Positions 43,834 through 53,352 of a DNA stretch of 64,000 nt are shown here, in pieces. Made by a program: the position numbers and the translations under genes. The DNA is from Sulfuricystis thermophila (GTDB lineage: Bacteria; Pseudomonadota; Gammaproteobacteria; Burkholderiales; Rhodocyclaceae). The stretch spans positions 2,467,593 through 2,531,592 of the forward strand of contig NZ_AP019373.1 in NCBI RefSeq assembly GCF_004323595.1, read 5' to 3'. The stretch's first letter is position 1. Each line of letters starts with the position of its first letter. The notes below the pieces were generated by a model that searched no databases, was not told the DNA's origin, and saw only the letters and a list, made by a program, of their open reading frames with translations.

Positions 43834-44870
43834 AGCCTTTCGGCCACCCCGGCCTCGGCGAAGCTCGCCATCTCGCCCAGCATCGCGCTGGCGCTCTTGA
43901 CCAGCGGCCAGGCGAGCGCCGCGCCGGTGCCTTCGCCAAGCCGCAGATCGAGGTCGATGAGCGGCCGCGCGCCGAGGTGCGCCAGCTGCACCTGATGGCC
44001 TCGTTCCTGCGACAGATGCGAGAACACCGCATAGTCGAGGAAGGCCGGCGCAAGCTTTGCGGCGATGAGCGCCGCCGCGCCGGAGATGAAGCCATCGACC
44101 AGCACCAGCATCTTGCGGCGCGCGGCTTCCAGCATGCCGCCGGCCATCGTCGCGATCTCGAAGCCGCCGTAGCGCGCCAGCACCGCGAGCGGCTCGTCGC
44201 TGCGCTGCAGCCAGACATCGAGCGCCTGCTGGAGCAATTGCCGCTTTCTGGCCAGCCCCGCATCATCGAGCCCGGTGCCGCGACCGACGCAGTCGGCCAG
44301 CGGCGCGCCGGTCAGGCAATGGCTGATGAGCGAGGCCGAGGCGGTGTTGCCAATCCCCATCTCGCCGAAGCCGACGACGTTGCAGCCGGCCTCATCGAGC
44401 TGCGCGACGATCCGCGCCCCGTTGGCGAGCGCCGTTTCGCATTGCGCCATCGTCATCGCCGCGCCATCGAGATACGAGGCCGTGCCGATCGCTGAGACTT
44501 TCGCGTCGATCAGCCCGGGCCGCTCGCCAAAGTCGTGGGCGACGCCGCAATCGACGATGATGAGCTCCAGGCCATTGGCGCGCGCGAAGACGTTGATCGC
44601 CGCGCCGCCGGCCAAGAAATTCTCGACCATCTGCCAGGTCACCTCCTGCGGATAGGCCGAGATGCCGGCTTTTGCCGCGCCATGATCGCCGGCGCAGACG
44701 ACGATGTGCGGACGGCGCAGCGTAGGTAGGAGTGTCTGCTGGATGCGGCCGAGCTGCAAGGCGAGCGCCTCGATGCGGCCGAGGCTGCCCAGGGGCTTGG
44801 TCTTGTTGTCGATCGCTTGCCGCAAAGCGGTATCGAGCCCACGGCTCGCCGGTTCCACCTGGAATTGCAT
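43830..44870 (-). CDS. cobT: Nicotinate-nucleotide-dimethylbenzimidazole phosphoribosyltransferase
   Basis: 346-residue CobT, which activates the lower ligand base (dimethylbenzimidazole) to alpha-ribazole phosphate. Conserved segments: [58 protein letters not shown] and [14 protein letters not shown] with the catalytic Glu. Tandem ATGs at 44873 and 44870 are equivalent. It heads cobT-cobS-cobC on the minus strand and diverges from cobU with about 35 bp between start codons, so the two promoters must be compact or overlapping. Confidence 0.95.
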   Translation of the reverse strand: MQFQVEPASRGLDTALRQAIDNKTKPLGSLGRIEALALQLGRIQQTLLPTLRRPHIVVCAGDHGAAKAGISAYPQEVTWQMVENFLAGGAAINVFARANGLELIIVDCGVAHDFGERPGLIDAKVSAIGTASYLDGAAMTMAQCETALANGARIVAQLDEAGCNVVGFGEMGIGNTASASLISHCLTGAPLADCVGRGTGLDDAGLARKRQLLQQALDVWLQRSDEPLAVLARYGGFEIATMAGGMLEAARRKMLVLVDGFISGAAALIAAKLAPAFLDYAVFSHLSQERGHQVQLAHLGARPLIDLDLRLGEGTGAALAWPLVKSASAMLGEMASFAEAGVAERL

Positions 44871-44907
44871 CATCGCCACCCAAAAAACAGCATTGTATCC
44901 TTCGCCC

Positions 44908-45405
44908 ATGATCGAACTGATCCTCGGCGGCGCCCGTTCGGGCAAGAGCAGCTACGCTGAAACACAGGCAGCGGCCTCCGGCCTGGCCGTCGTCTATGTC
45001 GCCACCGGCGAGGCGCGTGATGCCGAAATGAGCGAACGCATCGCCCACCATCGAGCGCGCCGCCCCGCCGCCTGGCGCACCATCGAGGAGCCCTTGGCGT
45101 TGGCTGCCGCGCTCGCGCGCGAGGCTTCACCACAGCGCTGTCTCATCGTCGATTGTTTGACGCTGTGGCTCTCCAACGTGCTGCTTTCCGCGCGGGAAGA
45201 GGAACTCGAGCGGCTGCTCGCCGAGTTGCCGCGACTTCCGGGACGGATCCTCCTCGTTTCCAACGAAGTGGGCTGGGGCATCGTGCCGGAAAACGCGCTG
45301 GCGCGGCGCTTTCGCGACGAACAGGGGCGGCTCAACCAGACAATCGCCCAGCTCGCCGACCGCGTCACCCTCATCGCCGCGGGATTGCCGCTGCAGCTCA
45401 AATAA
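44908..45405 (+). CDS. cobU: Adenosylcobinamide kinase / adenosylcobinamide-phosphate guanylyltransferase
   Basis: 165-residue bifunctional enzyme that phosphorylates adenosylcobinamide and then transfers GMP to it. P-loop GGARSGKSS at residues 7-15, the guanylylated-histidine region [32 protein letters not shown] and [16 protein letters not shown] identify it. Slightly short but complete. It is transcribed away from cobTSC and ends at a hairpin shared with the cyd operon. Confidence 0.94.
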   Translation: MIELILGGARSGKSSYAETQAAASGLAVVYVATGEARDAEMSERIAHHRARRPAAWRTIEEPLALAAALAREASPQRCLIVDCLTLWLSNVLLSAREEELERLLAELPRLPGRILLVSNEVGWGIVPENALARRFRDEQGRLNQTIAQLADRVTLIAAGLPLQLK

Positions 45406-45426
45406 AAACCGGCGGTTTCCCGCCGG
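45404..45426 (-). terminator. Rho-independent terminator after cydX (possibly bidirectional)
   Basis: Inverted repeat CCGGCGG (45409-45415) / CCGCCGG (45420-45426) with a 4-nt loop. On the minus strand it is followed by five U residues and a further AU-rich stretch, terminating the cydPABX transcript. The cobU stop codon lies in the same A-tract on the other strand. Confidence 0.75.
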
Positions 45427-45453
45427 CCAAGAGGTGCAGCATGCAAGCAATCC

Positions 45454-45555
45454 TCATTGCGCGCCGTTCGTCTCCTGCGCCTCATGCCAGAGCGCATTGA
45501 CGACGGCGAGCAAAACGGCCATGGCTAGGCCCAGGATCCAAGCGAAATACCACAT
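45454..45555 (-). CDS. cydX: Cytochrome bd oxidase small subunit CydX
   Basis: 33-residue single-helix protein (MWYFAWILGLAMAVLLAVVN...) matching the CydX/YbgT family, which stabilises the heme centres of cytochrome bd. GAGGAG overlaps the cydB stop, giving a strong ribosome site 10 bp downstream of cydB. It is too short for usual gene calling, but sequence and position are unambiguous. Confidence 0.92.
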   Translation of the reverse strand: MWYFAWILGLAMAVLLAVVNALWHEAQETNGAQ

Positions 45556-45565
45556 GGCGATCTCC

Positions 45566-46705
45566 TCAATAAAGCATTTTGTCGTTGGCGGCGATGTATT
45601 GCTCATCCAGCTTGCCGCGCATCACCCGATAGCCCCAGCCGGTATAGGCGAGCACGAGCGGCGTGAAGATCAACGCCACCCAGAACATCACGTTGAGCGT
45701 GTAGGCGCTCGAAGTCACGTCCCAGGCGGTCAGGCTGTGGTTGGGCTGGCTGCTCGAGGGCATCACGAAGGGGAACATCGCCGCACCGGTGGTGAAGATC
45801 ACCCCGGCGCAGGCAACGGAGGAGGCAACGAATGAGAGGAGCGTCTTGCCGGCGCGCACCAGCCAAACGGCGAGAAGCGCTCCGCCAATGCCTAAGAGAG
45901 GAGCCAGCCACAGCAGCGGCCACTGCCTGAAGTTGGCAAGCCAAGCGCCTTTTTCGATCGCGACCTCCTTCATCAGCGGGTTGAGGACGGCATTGGGATC
46001 GAGCGCGCTCTTCACCACGTATCCCGGCATCATCGCCACGAAGACGCCGGCCAGTGCAAAACCCGCCGCAACGACGACACCCGCGACGGTCACCGCCTTC
46101 ACGCTGCGCCGCTGCAGCTCCCCGTCGGTGCGGTGGGCCAGAAAGGTTGCGCCTTGCAGCACGAGCAGCATCAGGCTGACGATGCCGCACAAAAGCGCAA
46201 ACGGGTTGAGTACGAGCGCCCAGAACGAGCCGGTGTAGTAGGAACGCAGGCTGTCGTCGAAGTGAAATGGCACGCCTTGCAGCAGATTGCCGAAAGCCAC
46301 GCCAAAGACCAGCGCCGGAATCGCGCTACCGGCGAACAAGCCCCAATCCCAGGCGGTGCGCCAGCGGGAATCAGCGATCTTGGAGCGGTAATCGAAGCCG
46401 GTCGGGCGGAAGAACAGCGCAAAGAGCACCAACAATAGCGCCCAGTAAAGACCCGAGAAAGCCGTGGCATACACCACCGGCCAGGCGGCGAAAATCGCCC
46501 CACCGCCGGTGATGAACCACACCTGGTTGCCATCCCAGTGCGGCGCCACGCTATTGATCATGATGCGTCGCTCGGCATCGTTCTTGCCCAGAAAGGGCAG
46601 CAGCGTGCCCACCCCCATGTCGTGACCGTCCATGACCGCGAAGCCAATGAGCAAAATGCCCACCAGCAGCCACCAGATCAATTTCAGCATCGCGTAATCG
46701 AACAT
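45566..46705 (-). CDS. cydB: Cytochrome bd ubiquinol oxidase subunit II
   Basis: 379-residue membrane subunit with the N-terminal family pattern LIWWLLVGILLIGFAVMDGHDMGVGTLLPFLGK, NSVAPHWDGNQVWFITGGGAIFAAWP and FRPTGFDYR. It pairs with CydA in the high-affinity terminal oxidase used at low oxygen. The start at 46705 lies 14 bp after cydA; longer frames read antisense to the cydA end. Confidence 0.95.
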   Translation of the reverse strand: MFDYAMLKLIWWLLVGILLIGFAVMDGHDMGVGTLLPFLGKNDAERRIMINSVAPHWDGNQVWFITGGGAIFAAWPVVYATAFSGLYWALLLVLFALFFRPTGFDYRSKIADSRWRTAWDWGLFAGSAIPALVFGVAFGNLLQGVPFHFDDSLRSYYTGSFWALVLNPFALLCGIVSLMLLVLQGATFLAHRTDGELQRRSVKAVTVAGVVVAAGFALAGVFVAMMPGYVVKSALDPNAVLNPLMKEVAIEKGAWLANFRQWPLLWLAPLLGIGGALLAVWLVRAGKTLLSFVASSVACAGVIFTTGAAMFPFVMPSSSQPNHSLTAWDVTSSAYTLNVMFWVALIFTPLVLAYTGWGYRVMRGKLDEQYIAANDKMLY

Positions 46706-46719
46706 CTTCCATTCTCCTT

Positions 46720-48282
46720 TCAGGCGGTTGCAGCGGAAACCGACACGGTTTCCGGCTTGCCGAGTGAGGCATAAGGACCCAGCTTCGCGTACTTGATCAT
46801 CAGGTAGAGCTCGGCAATGAGCAGCAAGGTGTAAAAGCCGAGGAATCCGGCCAGCGAGCCCCAAAGGTTGGCGGAGGTCAGCGTCGAGGCGGAAAGGTGG
46901 GTCGGTAACAGGCCATGCACCGTCCACGGCTGCCGACCATATTCGGCGACGAACCAGCCGGCATGTGCCGCCAGCCAGGGCAACGGCAGCGTGTAGAGAG
47001 CCCACTTGAGCAGCCAGGGTTTGTCGGTGAAAGTGCCTTTGGCGGCATGCCAGATGGCGGTAACGAAGAGAGCCAGCATCAGCAAGGCGGCCAGCACCAT
47101 GAAGCGGAAAGTCCAAAAGAGCGGCGCCACCTTCGGCACCGAATCGTGCGCCGCCTGGGCGATCATTTCCGGCGTGACTTGGCCCATGTCCTCGGTGTAT
47201 TTCTTCAGCAGCAGACCATAGCCGAGGTCGGCCTGATGCCGTTGGAATTGCTCGCGCATGACCCCATCCTGCGGATTCTTGCGCAACGCCTCGAGCGCGA
47301 CGAGCGCTTGGATGCCCGACTCGATGCGCGCCTTGTTGTGCTCGCGAATCTCCCGGATGCCCGGGATGGTCTCACTGGTCGAACGCGTGGCAAGGAGGCC
47401 CAGCACATAGGGAATGCGGATCGCCCAACTGTTGGTTTGCTTTTCCTCATCGATGCCGGCGATCACGTTGAAACCCGCTGGCGCCGGTTCCGTCTCCCAC
47501 ATGGCCTCGAGGGCGGCGAGCTTGGACTTTTGCGCCTCGGAAACGGCATAGCCAGATTCGTCACCAAGCACGATCACCGAAGCCGCGCCAGCGAGACCAA
47601 AGGCGGCCGCCACCCGGAACGACCGTTTGGCAAACTCGATGTGCCGCCCTTTGAGCAGATACCATGAGGAAATCGCCAGCACGAATACCGCGCCGGTGAC
47701 ATAACCGGCCGAGACGGTATGGACGAACTTCGCCTGGGCGGCCGGGTTGAAGACGATCGCCCAGAAATCGTTGAGCTCCATGCGCATCGTCACCGGATTG
47801 AAGGCGGCGCCCACCGGCTCTTGCATCCAGCCATTGGCGATCAGGATCAGCACGGCCGACAGATTGGTGCCGAGCGCCATCAACATCGTGACCATGAGAT
47901 GGCCGACCTTTGAGAGCCGCTGCCAGCCGAAGAAGAAGAGGCCGACCATGGTCGATTCGAGGAAGAAGGCGGCCAAACCCTCGATCGCCAGCGGCGCGCC
48001 GAAGATGTCGCCGACGTAGTGCGAGTAATAGGCCCAGTTGGTGCCGAACTGAAATTCCATCGTCAGCCCCGTGGACACCCCCAGCGCAAAGTTGATGCCG
48101 TAGAGCTTGCCCCAGAACTTCGTCATGTCGCGCCAGATTTCCTTGCCGGAAAGCACATAGGCAGACTCCATGATCACCAACAGCCAGGAGAGGCCCAGGG
48201 TGAGGGGCACGAACAGGAAGTGGTACATCGCAGTGGCAGCGAATTGCAACCGCGCGAGGTCAACGGCGGTGGGATCGATCAT
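46720..48282 (-). CDS. cydA: Cytochrome bd ubiquinol oxidase subunit I
   Basis: 520-residue heme-bearing subunit oxidising ubiquinol and reducing O2. The N-terminus RLQFAATAMYHFLFVPLTLG carries the axial His of heme b595; FGTNWAYYSHYVGDIFGAPLAIEGLAAFFLES and GWFVAEYGRQPWTVHGLLPT (quinol and heme region) are conserved. Length indicates the long Q-loop form, as in E. coli. It starts within the end of cydP (23-bp overlap). Confidence 0.96.
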   Translation of the reverse strand: MIDPTAVDLARLQFAATAMYHFLFVPLTLGLSWLLVIMESAYVLSGKEIWRDMTKFWGKLYGINFALGVSTGLTMEFQFGTNWAYYSHYVGDIFGAPLAIEGLAAFFLESTMVGLFFFGWQRLSKVGHLMVTMLMALGTNLSAVLILIANGWMQEPVGAAFNPVTMRMELNDFWAIVFNPAAQAKFVHTVSAGYVTGAVFVLAISSWYLLKGRHIEFAKRSFRVAAAFGLAGAASVIVLGDESGYAVSEAQKSKLAALEAMWETEPAPAGFNVIAGIDEEKQTNSWAIRIPYVLGLLATRSTSETIPGIREIREHNKARIESGIQALVALEALRKNPQDGVMREQFQRHQADLGYGLLLKKYTEDMGQVTPEMIAQAAHDSVPKVAPLFWTFRFMVLAALLMLALFVTAIWHAAKGTFTDKPWLLKWALYTLPLPWLAAHAGWFVAEYGRQPWTVHGLLPTHLSASTLTSANLWGSLAGFLGFYTLLLIAELYLMIKYAKLGPYASLGKPETVSVSAATA

Positions 48283-48475
48283 CGTTGCTATCCTCCTTGC
48301 TTGATTGGGAAATGGGGGAGGTGACGAGGCGTTGCGCCATGCCATCACCGTCGATCTTCTTTTTCTGCGGGAGAACGAAGGCGCTCCATAGGCCGACGAG
48401 TGCGATTGCCTTGATCAGCAGGGCGGCAATGATGTGGCGGGCCAAGGGAGAGGAAAAAAGCGGCTTCATCGTCAT
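48260..48475 (-). CDS. cydP: Small membrane protein CydP
   Basis: 71-residue protein with one helix (HIIAALLIKAIALVGLWSAFVL) followed by a charged tail, matching the small CydP proteins encoded before cydAB in proteobacteria. ATGs at 48475 and 48469 are possible; a GAGG lies upstream. It overlaps cydA and is the first gene of cydPABX. A TTGTGG-17 bp-TAGCAT promoter can be drawn in the 100-bp gap upstream, below the RegA-like regulator. Role: assembly or tuning of cytochrome bd. Confidence 0.8.
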   Translation of the reverse strand: MTMKPLFSSPLARHIIAALLIKAIALVGLWSAFVLPQKKKIDGDGMAQRLVTSPISQSSKEDSNDDRSHRR

Positions 48476-48575
48476 GCAGACCTCGATTCAGGCCGCGCAT
48501 GCTAATCGGGTCGTCTGCAGGCCACAATGCGGTTTGATGACGCGCGACAGGGAACCGCGCGGCAACGCGTCGCAT

Positions 48576-49178
48576 TCAGCGGCGGGCGTGCTTTTTGAGT
48601 TTGCGCTGCAGGCTGCGCCGCTCGAGCCCCAGGAAACGGGCGGTGGCGGAGATATTGCCGTCGTGACGAACGAGCGCCCAGCAAAGTCTTTCCCATTCGA
48701 GCTGGGGACAGCTCAACACATCCTTTGCCACCGGAACCGTTGCGTCCGCGTCCTCTCTGGAAAATGCGGCGAGCACTTCATCGACCGAGGCCGGCTTGGC
48801 CAGATAATGCACCGCACCGCAGCGAATCGCCTCGGTCGCCGTCGCGAGGCTGGCATAGGCGGTGAGCAATACGATGCGCATGTGCGGATTGGCCGCGCGC
48901 AATCGCGTCAGAAGATGCAGGCCAGAGATCGGCCGACCGAGATTCAGATCGAGCACGACACGATCGATCGCAGGTTCCTCCTGCACCGTTGACAGGGCGC
49001 TGGCTTCGTCATGCGCGACGTGTACGCAGAGGCCACGACGACGCAAGGCCCGCGCCATGACGCCGCAAAAGTCCTGGTTGTCATCGACGATGAGAATCCC
49101 ACGAGCGGCATCGTGCCCTCTGTGCGCTCTTTGCGTGAGCGGATGTTTTCCCGCGCCGGGTTCGGTTTTGTCAAACAT
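48576..49178 (-). CDS. RegA/PrrA/ActR-type redox response regulator
   Basis: 200-residue two-domain regulator: receiver (about 35-150) with ILIVDDNQDF, phospho-acceptor Asp in VVLDLNLGRPISG and Lys in HYLAKPAS, then a Fis-type HTH (WALVRHDGNISATARFLGLERRSLQRKLKKHARR) like RegA. The RegB sensor kinase is not adjacent. It lies 100 bp upstream of cydPABX on the same strand and is a likely redox regulator of it. The start at 49178 lacks a clear ribosome site and has an FNR-like box immediately upstream; a start further down is possible. Confidence 0.83.
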   Translation of the reverse strand: MFDKTEPGAGKHPLTQRAHRGHDAARGILIVDDNQDFCGVMARALRRRGLCVHVAHDEASALSTVQEEPAIDRVVLDLNLGRPISGLHLLTRLRAANPHMRIVLLTAYASLATATEAIRCGAVHYLAKPASVDEVLAAFSREDADATVPVAKDVLSCPQLEWERLCWALVRHDGNISATARFLGLERRSLQRKLKKHARR

Positions 49179-49182
49179 GACA

Positions 49183-49196
49183 ATGATCGTAATCAA
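49183..49196 (-). promoter_or_regulatory. FNR/ANR-like box upstream of the redox regulator
   Basis: The minus strand reads TTGATTACGATCAT, 9 of 10 matches to the FNR consensus TTGAT-N4-ATCAA. It is 4 bp before the chosen ATG of the regulator that precedes cydPABX, a setting where oxygen control makes sense. Confidence 0.55.
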
Positions 49197-49240
49197 TTTT
49201 GCCGCCGAAGCTGCGCGACAAATCGTCGCTGTGGACCCGG

Positions 49241-50980
49241 TCAGCCGCATGCGATCAGCTTCACCCTCACCCAGCCGCGCACGCTGTTGATGAACCACAG
49301 CGCATCGGCGCGCGCGAGGTCTGCGATGCGCAGGTGCCGTGTGACGATTTCGCCACGCGCCAGCAGCTCGGCACGCAGCACGCCGGGCAACAGGCCGGCT
49401 GCGACGGGGGGCGTCAAACGCTCGCCATCCAGTTCGACGACTACATTGCCGCGGGTGAATTCGGTGATCTCGCCCCGTGCATTCCACAGCAGCGTATCGA
49501 ACACGCCCGGCGGCGGGCTGAAGGGCGCATAGGCGGAACGCTCGGTGGTCTTGTGACAGAGGAACTCGGGCTCGGCGACGATCGGCCGGCTGGCGAGCAC
49601 GACCGTCGCCTCTTGCGGCGTCGGCGCCAAGGGAAACGCCTCGCTTTGCAACCGCCCCTGACGATCGAGCAGCAGCCGCACCCGCCACCGTCCCACCGGG
49701 TGTGCGGCGGCGAGCGCCTCGAGATGCCGCAGCACGCGCGCTCGCTCGCAGGGAAAGCCGAAATGCTCGGCGCTCGCGCTGAGCCGCGCGAGATGGCCTT
49801 CGAGCAGAACGAACGCGCCGTCATCGAGCGCCAAGGTTTCCAGCAGAGCGAAGCCTGCCGTCGCGCGCAGCAGGAAACGGCGCTTGGCGAGCCATTCGGC
49901 ATATTCGGCCTCTGCTTGGGAATCCGAGACGATGCCGCTGCCGATGCCGCATTCGGCACGGGAAGCCTGACGATCGAGCGTCACGGTGCGGATGCCGACG
50001 TTGAAGGTGGCATGGCCGCCGGGGCGGATGAGGCCGAGCGCGCCGCAATAGGCGCCGCGCGGCGCGGTTTCCAGTGCGGCGATCGCGGCCATCGCGGCGA
50101 TCTTCGGCGCACCGGTGACCGAGCCGCAGGGAAACAGCGCGGCAAACACCTCGGCAAGCCCCACTTCTGGCCGTGTGATGCACGCGACGGTCGAGCTCAT
50201 CTGCCAGACGGTGGGCAGCGCATCGAGCGCGAAGAGTTCCGGCACGCGCACCGAGCCGAGCCGCGCGATGCGCGAGAGATCGTTGCGCAGCAGATCGACG
50301 ATCATCAGGTTCTCGGCGCGCTCCTTTTCGGATGCGCGCAGCGCCGCCGCAACCGCGGCATCGCGCGCCGCTTCGCCATGGCGCGGCGCGGTGCCCTTCA
50401 TCGGCCGCGTGGTGAGCACACCGTCCGGACGCCAGTCGAAAAAGAGTTCTGGCGACACCGAGAGGATCTCCCAGTCGTCATCTTGCAGATGCAGGCAATA
50501 GCCCGCGGGCTGAGCGGCGACGAGTGATGCAAACAAGGCCGCGCCGCTGCCGGAAAAATCGCTTGCCAGCCGCGTGGTCAGATTGACCTGATAAAACTCG
50601 CCGTCGGCGATGCGCTGGCGCAAAGTGTCGATCGCGGCGCAAGCGGCAGGCGGGTCCGTCGCAATGCGCCAGGGGCCGCAATGGAAGCCCGCCTCCGTTG
50701 CCGATTCCGCCCCTTGCTCGGCCGCGGCATAGACCGCAAACGCTGCGAGTGGCAGGAAGGGAGCCGGCGGGCGCACCTCGAGCGCGGCGTCGAAAGCCGG
50801 CGCGGCCTCATAGGCGACGAAACCGACGACCCAATGGCCGGCGCGCGCCGCAGCCATCGCCCGGTCGAGCACGGCCGGCACATCGGGGGAGCTTTTGGCG
50901 ATGAGCACGGCTTGCGGGGCGGCGAAACGAAGGCGCAGCCGTCCGCCCTTCCCATCGGGAAAATCGAGGCGGGCTCTCAT
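49241..50980 (-). CDS. pabB: PabB-PabC fusion: aminodeoxychorismate synthase component I and lyase
   Basis: 579-residue two-domain enzyme for p-aminobenzoate. Residues 1-345 are the chorismate-binding PabB domain ([65 protein letters not shown]). Residues 360-579 are a fold-IV PLP aminodeoxychorismate lyase ([36 protein letters not shown]). The start overlaps the cobQ stop (ATGA), so this folate gene is translationally coupled to cobalamin synthesis. A shared PabA-type glutaminase is not in the window. Confidence 0.92.
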   Translation of the reverse strand: MRARLDFPDGKGGRLRLRFAAPQAVLIAKSSPDVPAVLDRAMAAARAGHWVVGFVAYEAAPAFDAALEVRPPAPFLPLAAFAVYAAAEQGAESATEAGFHCGPWRIATDPPAACAAIDTLRQRIADGEFYQVNLTTRLASDFSGSGAALFASLVAAQPAGYCLHLQDDDWEILSVSPELFFDWRPDGVLTTRPMKGTAPRHGEAARDAAVAAALRASEKERAENLMIVDLLRNDLSRIARLGSVRVPELFALDALPTVWQMSSTVACITRPEVGLAEVFAALFPCGSVTGAPKIAAMAAIAALETAPRGAYCGALGLIRPGGHATFNVGIRTVTLDRQASRAECGIGSGIVSDSQAEAEYAEWLAKRRFLLRATAGFALLETLALDDGAFVLLEGHLARLSASAEHFGFPCERARVLRHLEALAAAHPVGRWRVRLLLDRQGRLQSEAFPLAPTPQEATVVLASRPIVAEPEFLCHKTTERSAYAPFSPPPGVFDTLLWNARGEITEFTRGNVVVELDGERLTPPVAAGLLPGVLRAELLARGEIVTRHLRIADLARADALWFINSVRGWVRVKLIACG

Positions 50981-52434
50981 GCCGTCAGCATGGCCGACAG
51001 CCTGGGCTCGAGCGCCTCTTCCACCGCATCGGCGAGACGCTCGAAGTCGGCTTCCCGCCGTGCGGCGCGATCGACCGCCTGATCGATGTCGGCGCCCGCC
51101 CAGCCGAGCAGCGCGGAAAACGCCGCGGGGTGGTCGAACAGGCCATGGCAGTAGGTGCCGAGAATCTGGCCGTCTGCCGACAGGGCGCCATCCGAGCGGC
51201 CATCGTCGAGCACGGCCGCCGGCTGGGCGAGGGCCGGACCGGTCGTCACCCCCATGTGGATTTCATAACCCGCGAGGGGTGCCGTCCTACCAGCGCCGAG
51301 TTTCAATCTGCCGCTCACATTGCGCAGTTGCTTTTCCATCGCGAGCGTCGTCTCACAGTCGATGAGCCCCAGGCCCGCCATGCTGCCGGGCGGTCCTTCG
51401 AGGCCGAGCGGATCGTGGATCGCACGCCCCAGCATCTGAAAGCCGCCGCAGATGCCGATCAGCTTGCCGCCATAGCGCAGGTGACGTTTCAGCGCCGCCT
51501 CATGACCGTGTTCCCGCAGCCAGGCGAGATCCGCCTGCACCGCTTTCGACCCGGGCAACACGACGAGATCGCAAGGCGGCAGCGCCTGTCCCGGCCCCAC
51601 CCAGCGGAAATCGACTTCCGCTGCGAGGCGCAAGGGATCGAGATCGGTCGCATTCGAGATGCGCGGGAAAGCGAGCGCTGCGACCGCAAGCCTTGCCTCG
51701 CCGCTGTGCTCGACATGGCGTTCCAGCGCATCCTCGGCGTCGAGGAACAAGCCGTGGAGATAGGGAAGGACGCCCAGCACCGGCTTGCCGGTGCGTTTTT
51801 CGAGCCAGTCGAGGCCCGGTTGCAAGAGACCGATGTCGCCGCGGAACTTGTTGATCACCAGTCCGGTGAGCCGCGCCCGCTCGCTCGCCGAGAGGCATTC
51901 GAGCGTGCCTACCATGTGCGCGAGCACGCCGCCGCGATCGATGTCGCCGACGAGCCACACCGGAATGTCGGTGGCTTCGGCAAAGCCCATGTTGGCGATG
52001 TCGCGGTCGCGCAAATTCACTTCGGCCGGGCTGCCTGCGCCTTCGACGACGATGAACTCGAATTCGGCTGCCAACCGCCGCCAGGACTCCAGCACCGCCG
52101 CCATCGCCACACGCTTGTAGTCGTGGTAGGCGCGCGCGTCGAGATCGGCCGCGACCTTGCCGTGGAGGATCACCTGCGCGCGGCGATCCGAGCTGGGCTT
52201 GAGCAGCACCGGGTTGAAATCCGTGCGCGCTTCGAGTCCCGCCGCCTGCGCCTGCAGCGCCTGGGCGCGGCCGATTTCGCCGCCATCGACGGTGACCGCC
52301 GAATTCAAGGCCATGTTCTGCGGCTTGAACGGCGCCACCTTCACACCGCGCCGCGCGAGGATGCGGCACAAGGCCGCAACCAACACGCTCTTGCCGGCAT
52401 CCGAGGTGCAGCCTTGTATCATCAGAGCTTTCAT
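50977..52434 (-). CDS. cobQ: Cobyric acid synthase (glutamine-hydrolysing)
   Basis: 485-residue amidotransferase that amidates adenosylcobyrinate a,c-diamide at four positions. N-terminal P-loop-like domain with [30 protein letters not shown]-terminal GATase with [17 protein letters not shown] (catalytic Cys), GYEIHMG and [10 protein letters not shown]. The ATG (complement of 52432-52434) abuts the ATG of cbiB on the other strand, making CATATG. A 25-bp repeat is read K-L-G-A-G-R-T-A just before GYEIHMG. Upstream in-frame codons are antisense to cbiB. Confidence 0.95.
   Translation of the reverse strand: MKALMIQGCTSDAGKSVLVAALCRILARRGVKVAPFKPQNMALNSAVTVDGGEIGRAQALQAQAAGLEARTDFNPVLLKPSSDRRAQVILHGKVAADLDARAYHDYKRVAMAAVLESWRRLAAEFEFIVVEGAGSPAEVNLRDRDIANMGFAEATDIPVWLVGDIDRGGVLAHMVGTLECLSASERARLTGLVINKFRGDIGLLQPGLDWLEKRTGKPVLGVLPYLHGLFLDAEDALERHVEHSGEARLAVAALAFPRISNATDLDPLRLAAEVDFRWVGPGQALPPCDLVVLPGSKAVQADLAWLREHGHEAALKRHLRYGGKLIGICGGFQMLGRAIHDPLGLEGPPGSMAGLGLIDCETTLAMEKQLRNVSGRLKLGAGRTAPLAGYEIHMGVTTGPALAQPAAVLDDGRSDGALSADGQILGTYCHGLFDHPAAFSALLGWAGADIDQAVDRAARREADFERLADAVEEALEPRLSAMLTA
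51279..51303 (-). repeat. 25-bp intragenic element in cobQ
   Basis: Minus-strand unit CTCGGCGCTGGTAGGACGGC, sense to the gene, read K-L-G-A-G-R-T-A in the glutaminase domain a few residues before the conserved GYEIHMG motif. Confidence 0.8.
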
Positions 52435-53352
52435 ATGCGCGATTTTCTCACGCCATTGCTCCTTGCCCTGGCCGCCATCCTGCTCGACCGGCTGCTCGGC
52501 GAGCCGAAGCGCTTTCATCCGCTCGTCGGTTTCGGGCGTCTCGCAGATCTGGTGGAACGCACATTGCGCCGCGGCGCGCCGGGCCATCCGCTCGGAAACC
52601 GCCTGCGCGGCCTCATCGCCTGGTCGATCCTCGTCGCGCCGCCGGTTCTGCTGGCGGCAATGTGGGCCCACCCGCTCGTCGATCTGCTGCTGCTCACCTT
52701 CGCGCTCGGGGCAAGAAGCCTCGCCGAACATGCACAGGCCGTCGCCGCGCCCCTGGCCGCCGGGGATCTTCCGGCCGCGCGGCAGGCCGTCGGCCAAATC
52801 GTCACGCGCGAGACGGCACTGCTCGATGAAGCAGGTGTCGCCAAGGCCGCCGTCGAGTCGGTGTTGGAAAACGGCCTTGATGCGGTGTTCGGCGCGCTGT
52901 TCTGGTTCTTTCTCGCCGGCGGCGCCGGGGCGCTTTTGTTTCGCCTCGCCAATACGCTCGATGCGATGTGGGGCCATCGCGACGAGCGGCGACGCCATTT
53001 CGGCTGGGCCGCAGCGCGCCTCGACGATTTGCTGGGCCTCGTCCCCGCGCGGCTCACGGCGCTGACCTACGCGCTTTTGGGCAGCACGCGCACGGCGCTT
53101 GCCTGCTGGCTTAAGCAGGCGCGGCAGTGGCCGAGCCCCAACGCCGGCCCGGTGATGGCCGCGGGCTTAGGCGCGTTGAAAGTCGGCGCTGGCGGGACGG
53201 CACGTTACGCGGGCCGCGACGAATCACGCCCCGCCCTGGGCTGCGGGCCTGCGCCAAAGAGCACCGACATCCGCCGCGCGCAGGCGCTCATCACCCGCGG
53301 CGTCTGGCTGTGGCTTGCCGTCTTCGCGATCTGGAGCTTCTTTCGTGCTTGA
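52435..53352 (+). CDS. cbiB: Adenosylcobinamide-phosphate synthase CbiB/CobD
   Basis: 305-residue polytopic membrane protein attaching aminopropanol (phosphate) to cobyric acid. Family features: [100 protein letters not shown]. Its ATG starts on the base after the cobQ ATG on the other strand. A 25-bp repeat unit is read K-V-G-A-G-G-T-A near residue 250, where relatives have a short loop. It overlaps the next gene by 8 bp. Confidence 0.94.
   Translation: MRDFLTPLLLALAAILLDRLLGEPKRFHPLVGFGRLADLVERTLRRGAPGHPLGNRLRGLIAWSILVAPPVLLAAMWAHPLVDLLLLTFALGARSLAEHAQAVAAPLAAGDLPAARQAVGQIVTRETALLDEAGVAKAAVESVLENGLDAVFGALFWFFLAGGAGALLFRLANTLDAMWGHRDERRRHFGWAAARLDDLLGLVPARLTALTYALLGSTRTALACWLKQARQWPSPNAGPVMAAGLGALKVGAGGTARYAGRDESRPALGCGPAPKSTDIRRAQALITRGVWLWLAVFAIWSFFRA
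53179..53203 (+). repeat. 25-bp intragenic element in cbiB (consensus copy)
   Basis: Perfect match to the core GTCGGCGCTGGCGGGACG with AAA before and GCAC after; sense, read K-V-G-A-G-G-T-A. It is identical over 25 bp to the last unit of the long copy at 25062-25086. Confidence 0.9.

Noticed and set aside
42482..44266. 594-codon frame fusing a cobT-region sequence with cobC
   Set aside because: Only the last 196 codons match a family; the rest reads cobS and cobT out of frame.
48476..48575. RegA operator upstream of cydP
   Set aside because: Some GCGAC/GCCGC-like spacing exists in the gap, but in GC-rich DNA the match is not distinctive.
51130..52434. Plus-strand extension upstream of cbiB
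   Set aside because: Antisense to cobQ; cbiB family similarity begins exactly at the ATG at 52435.
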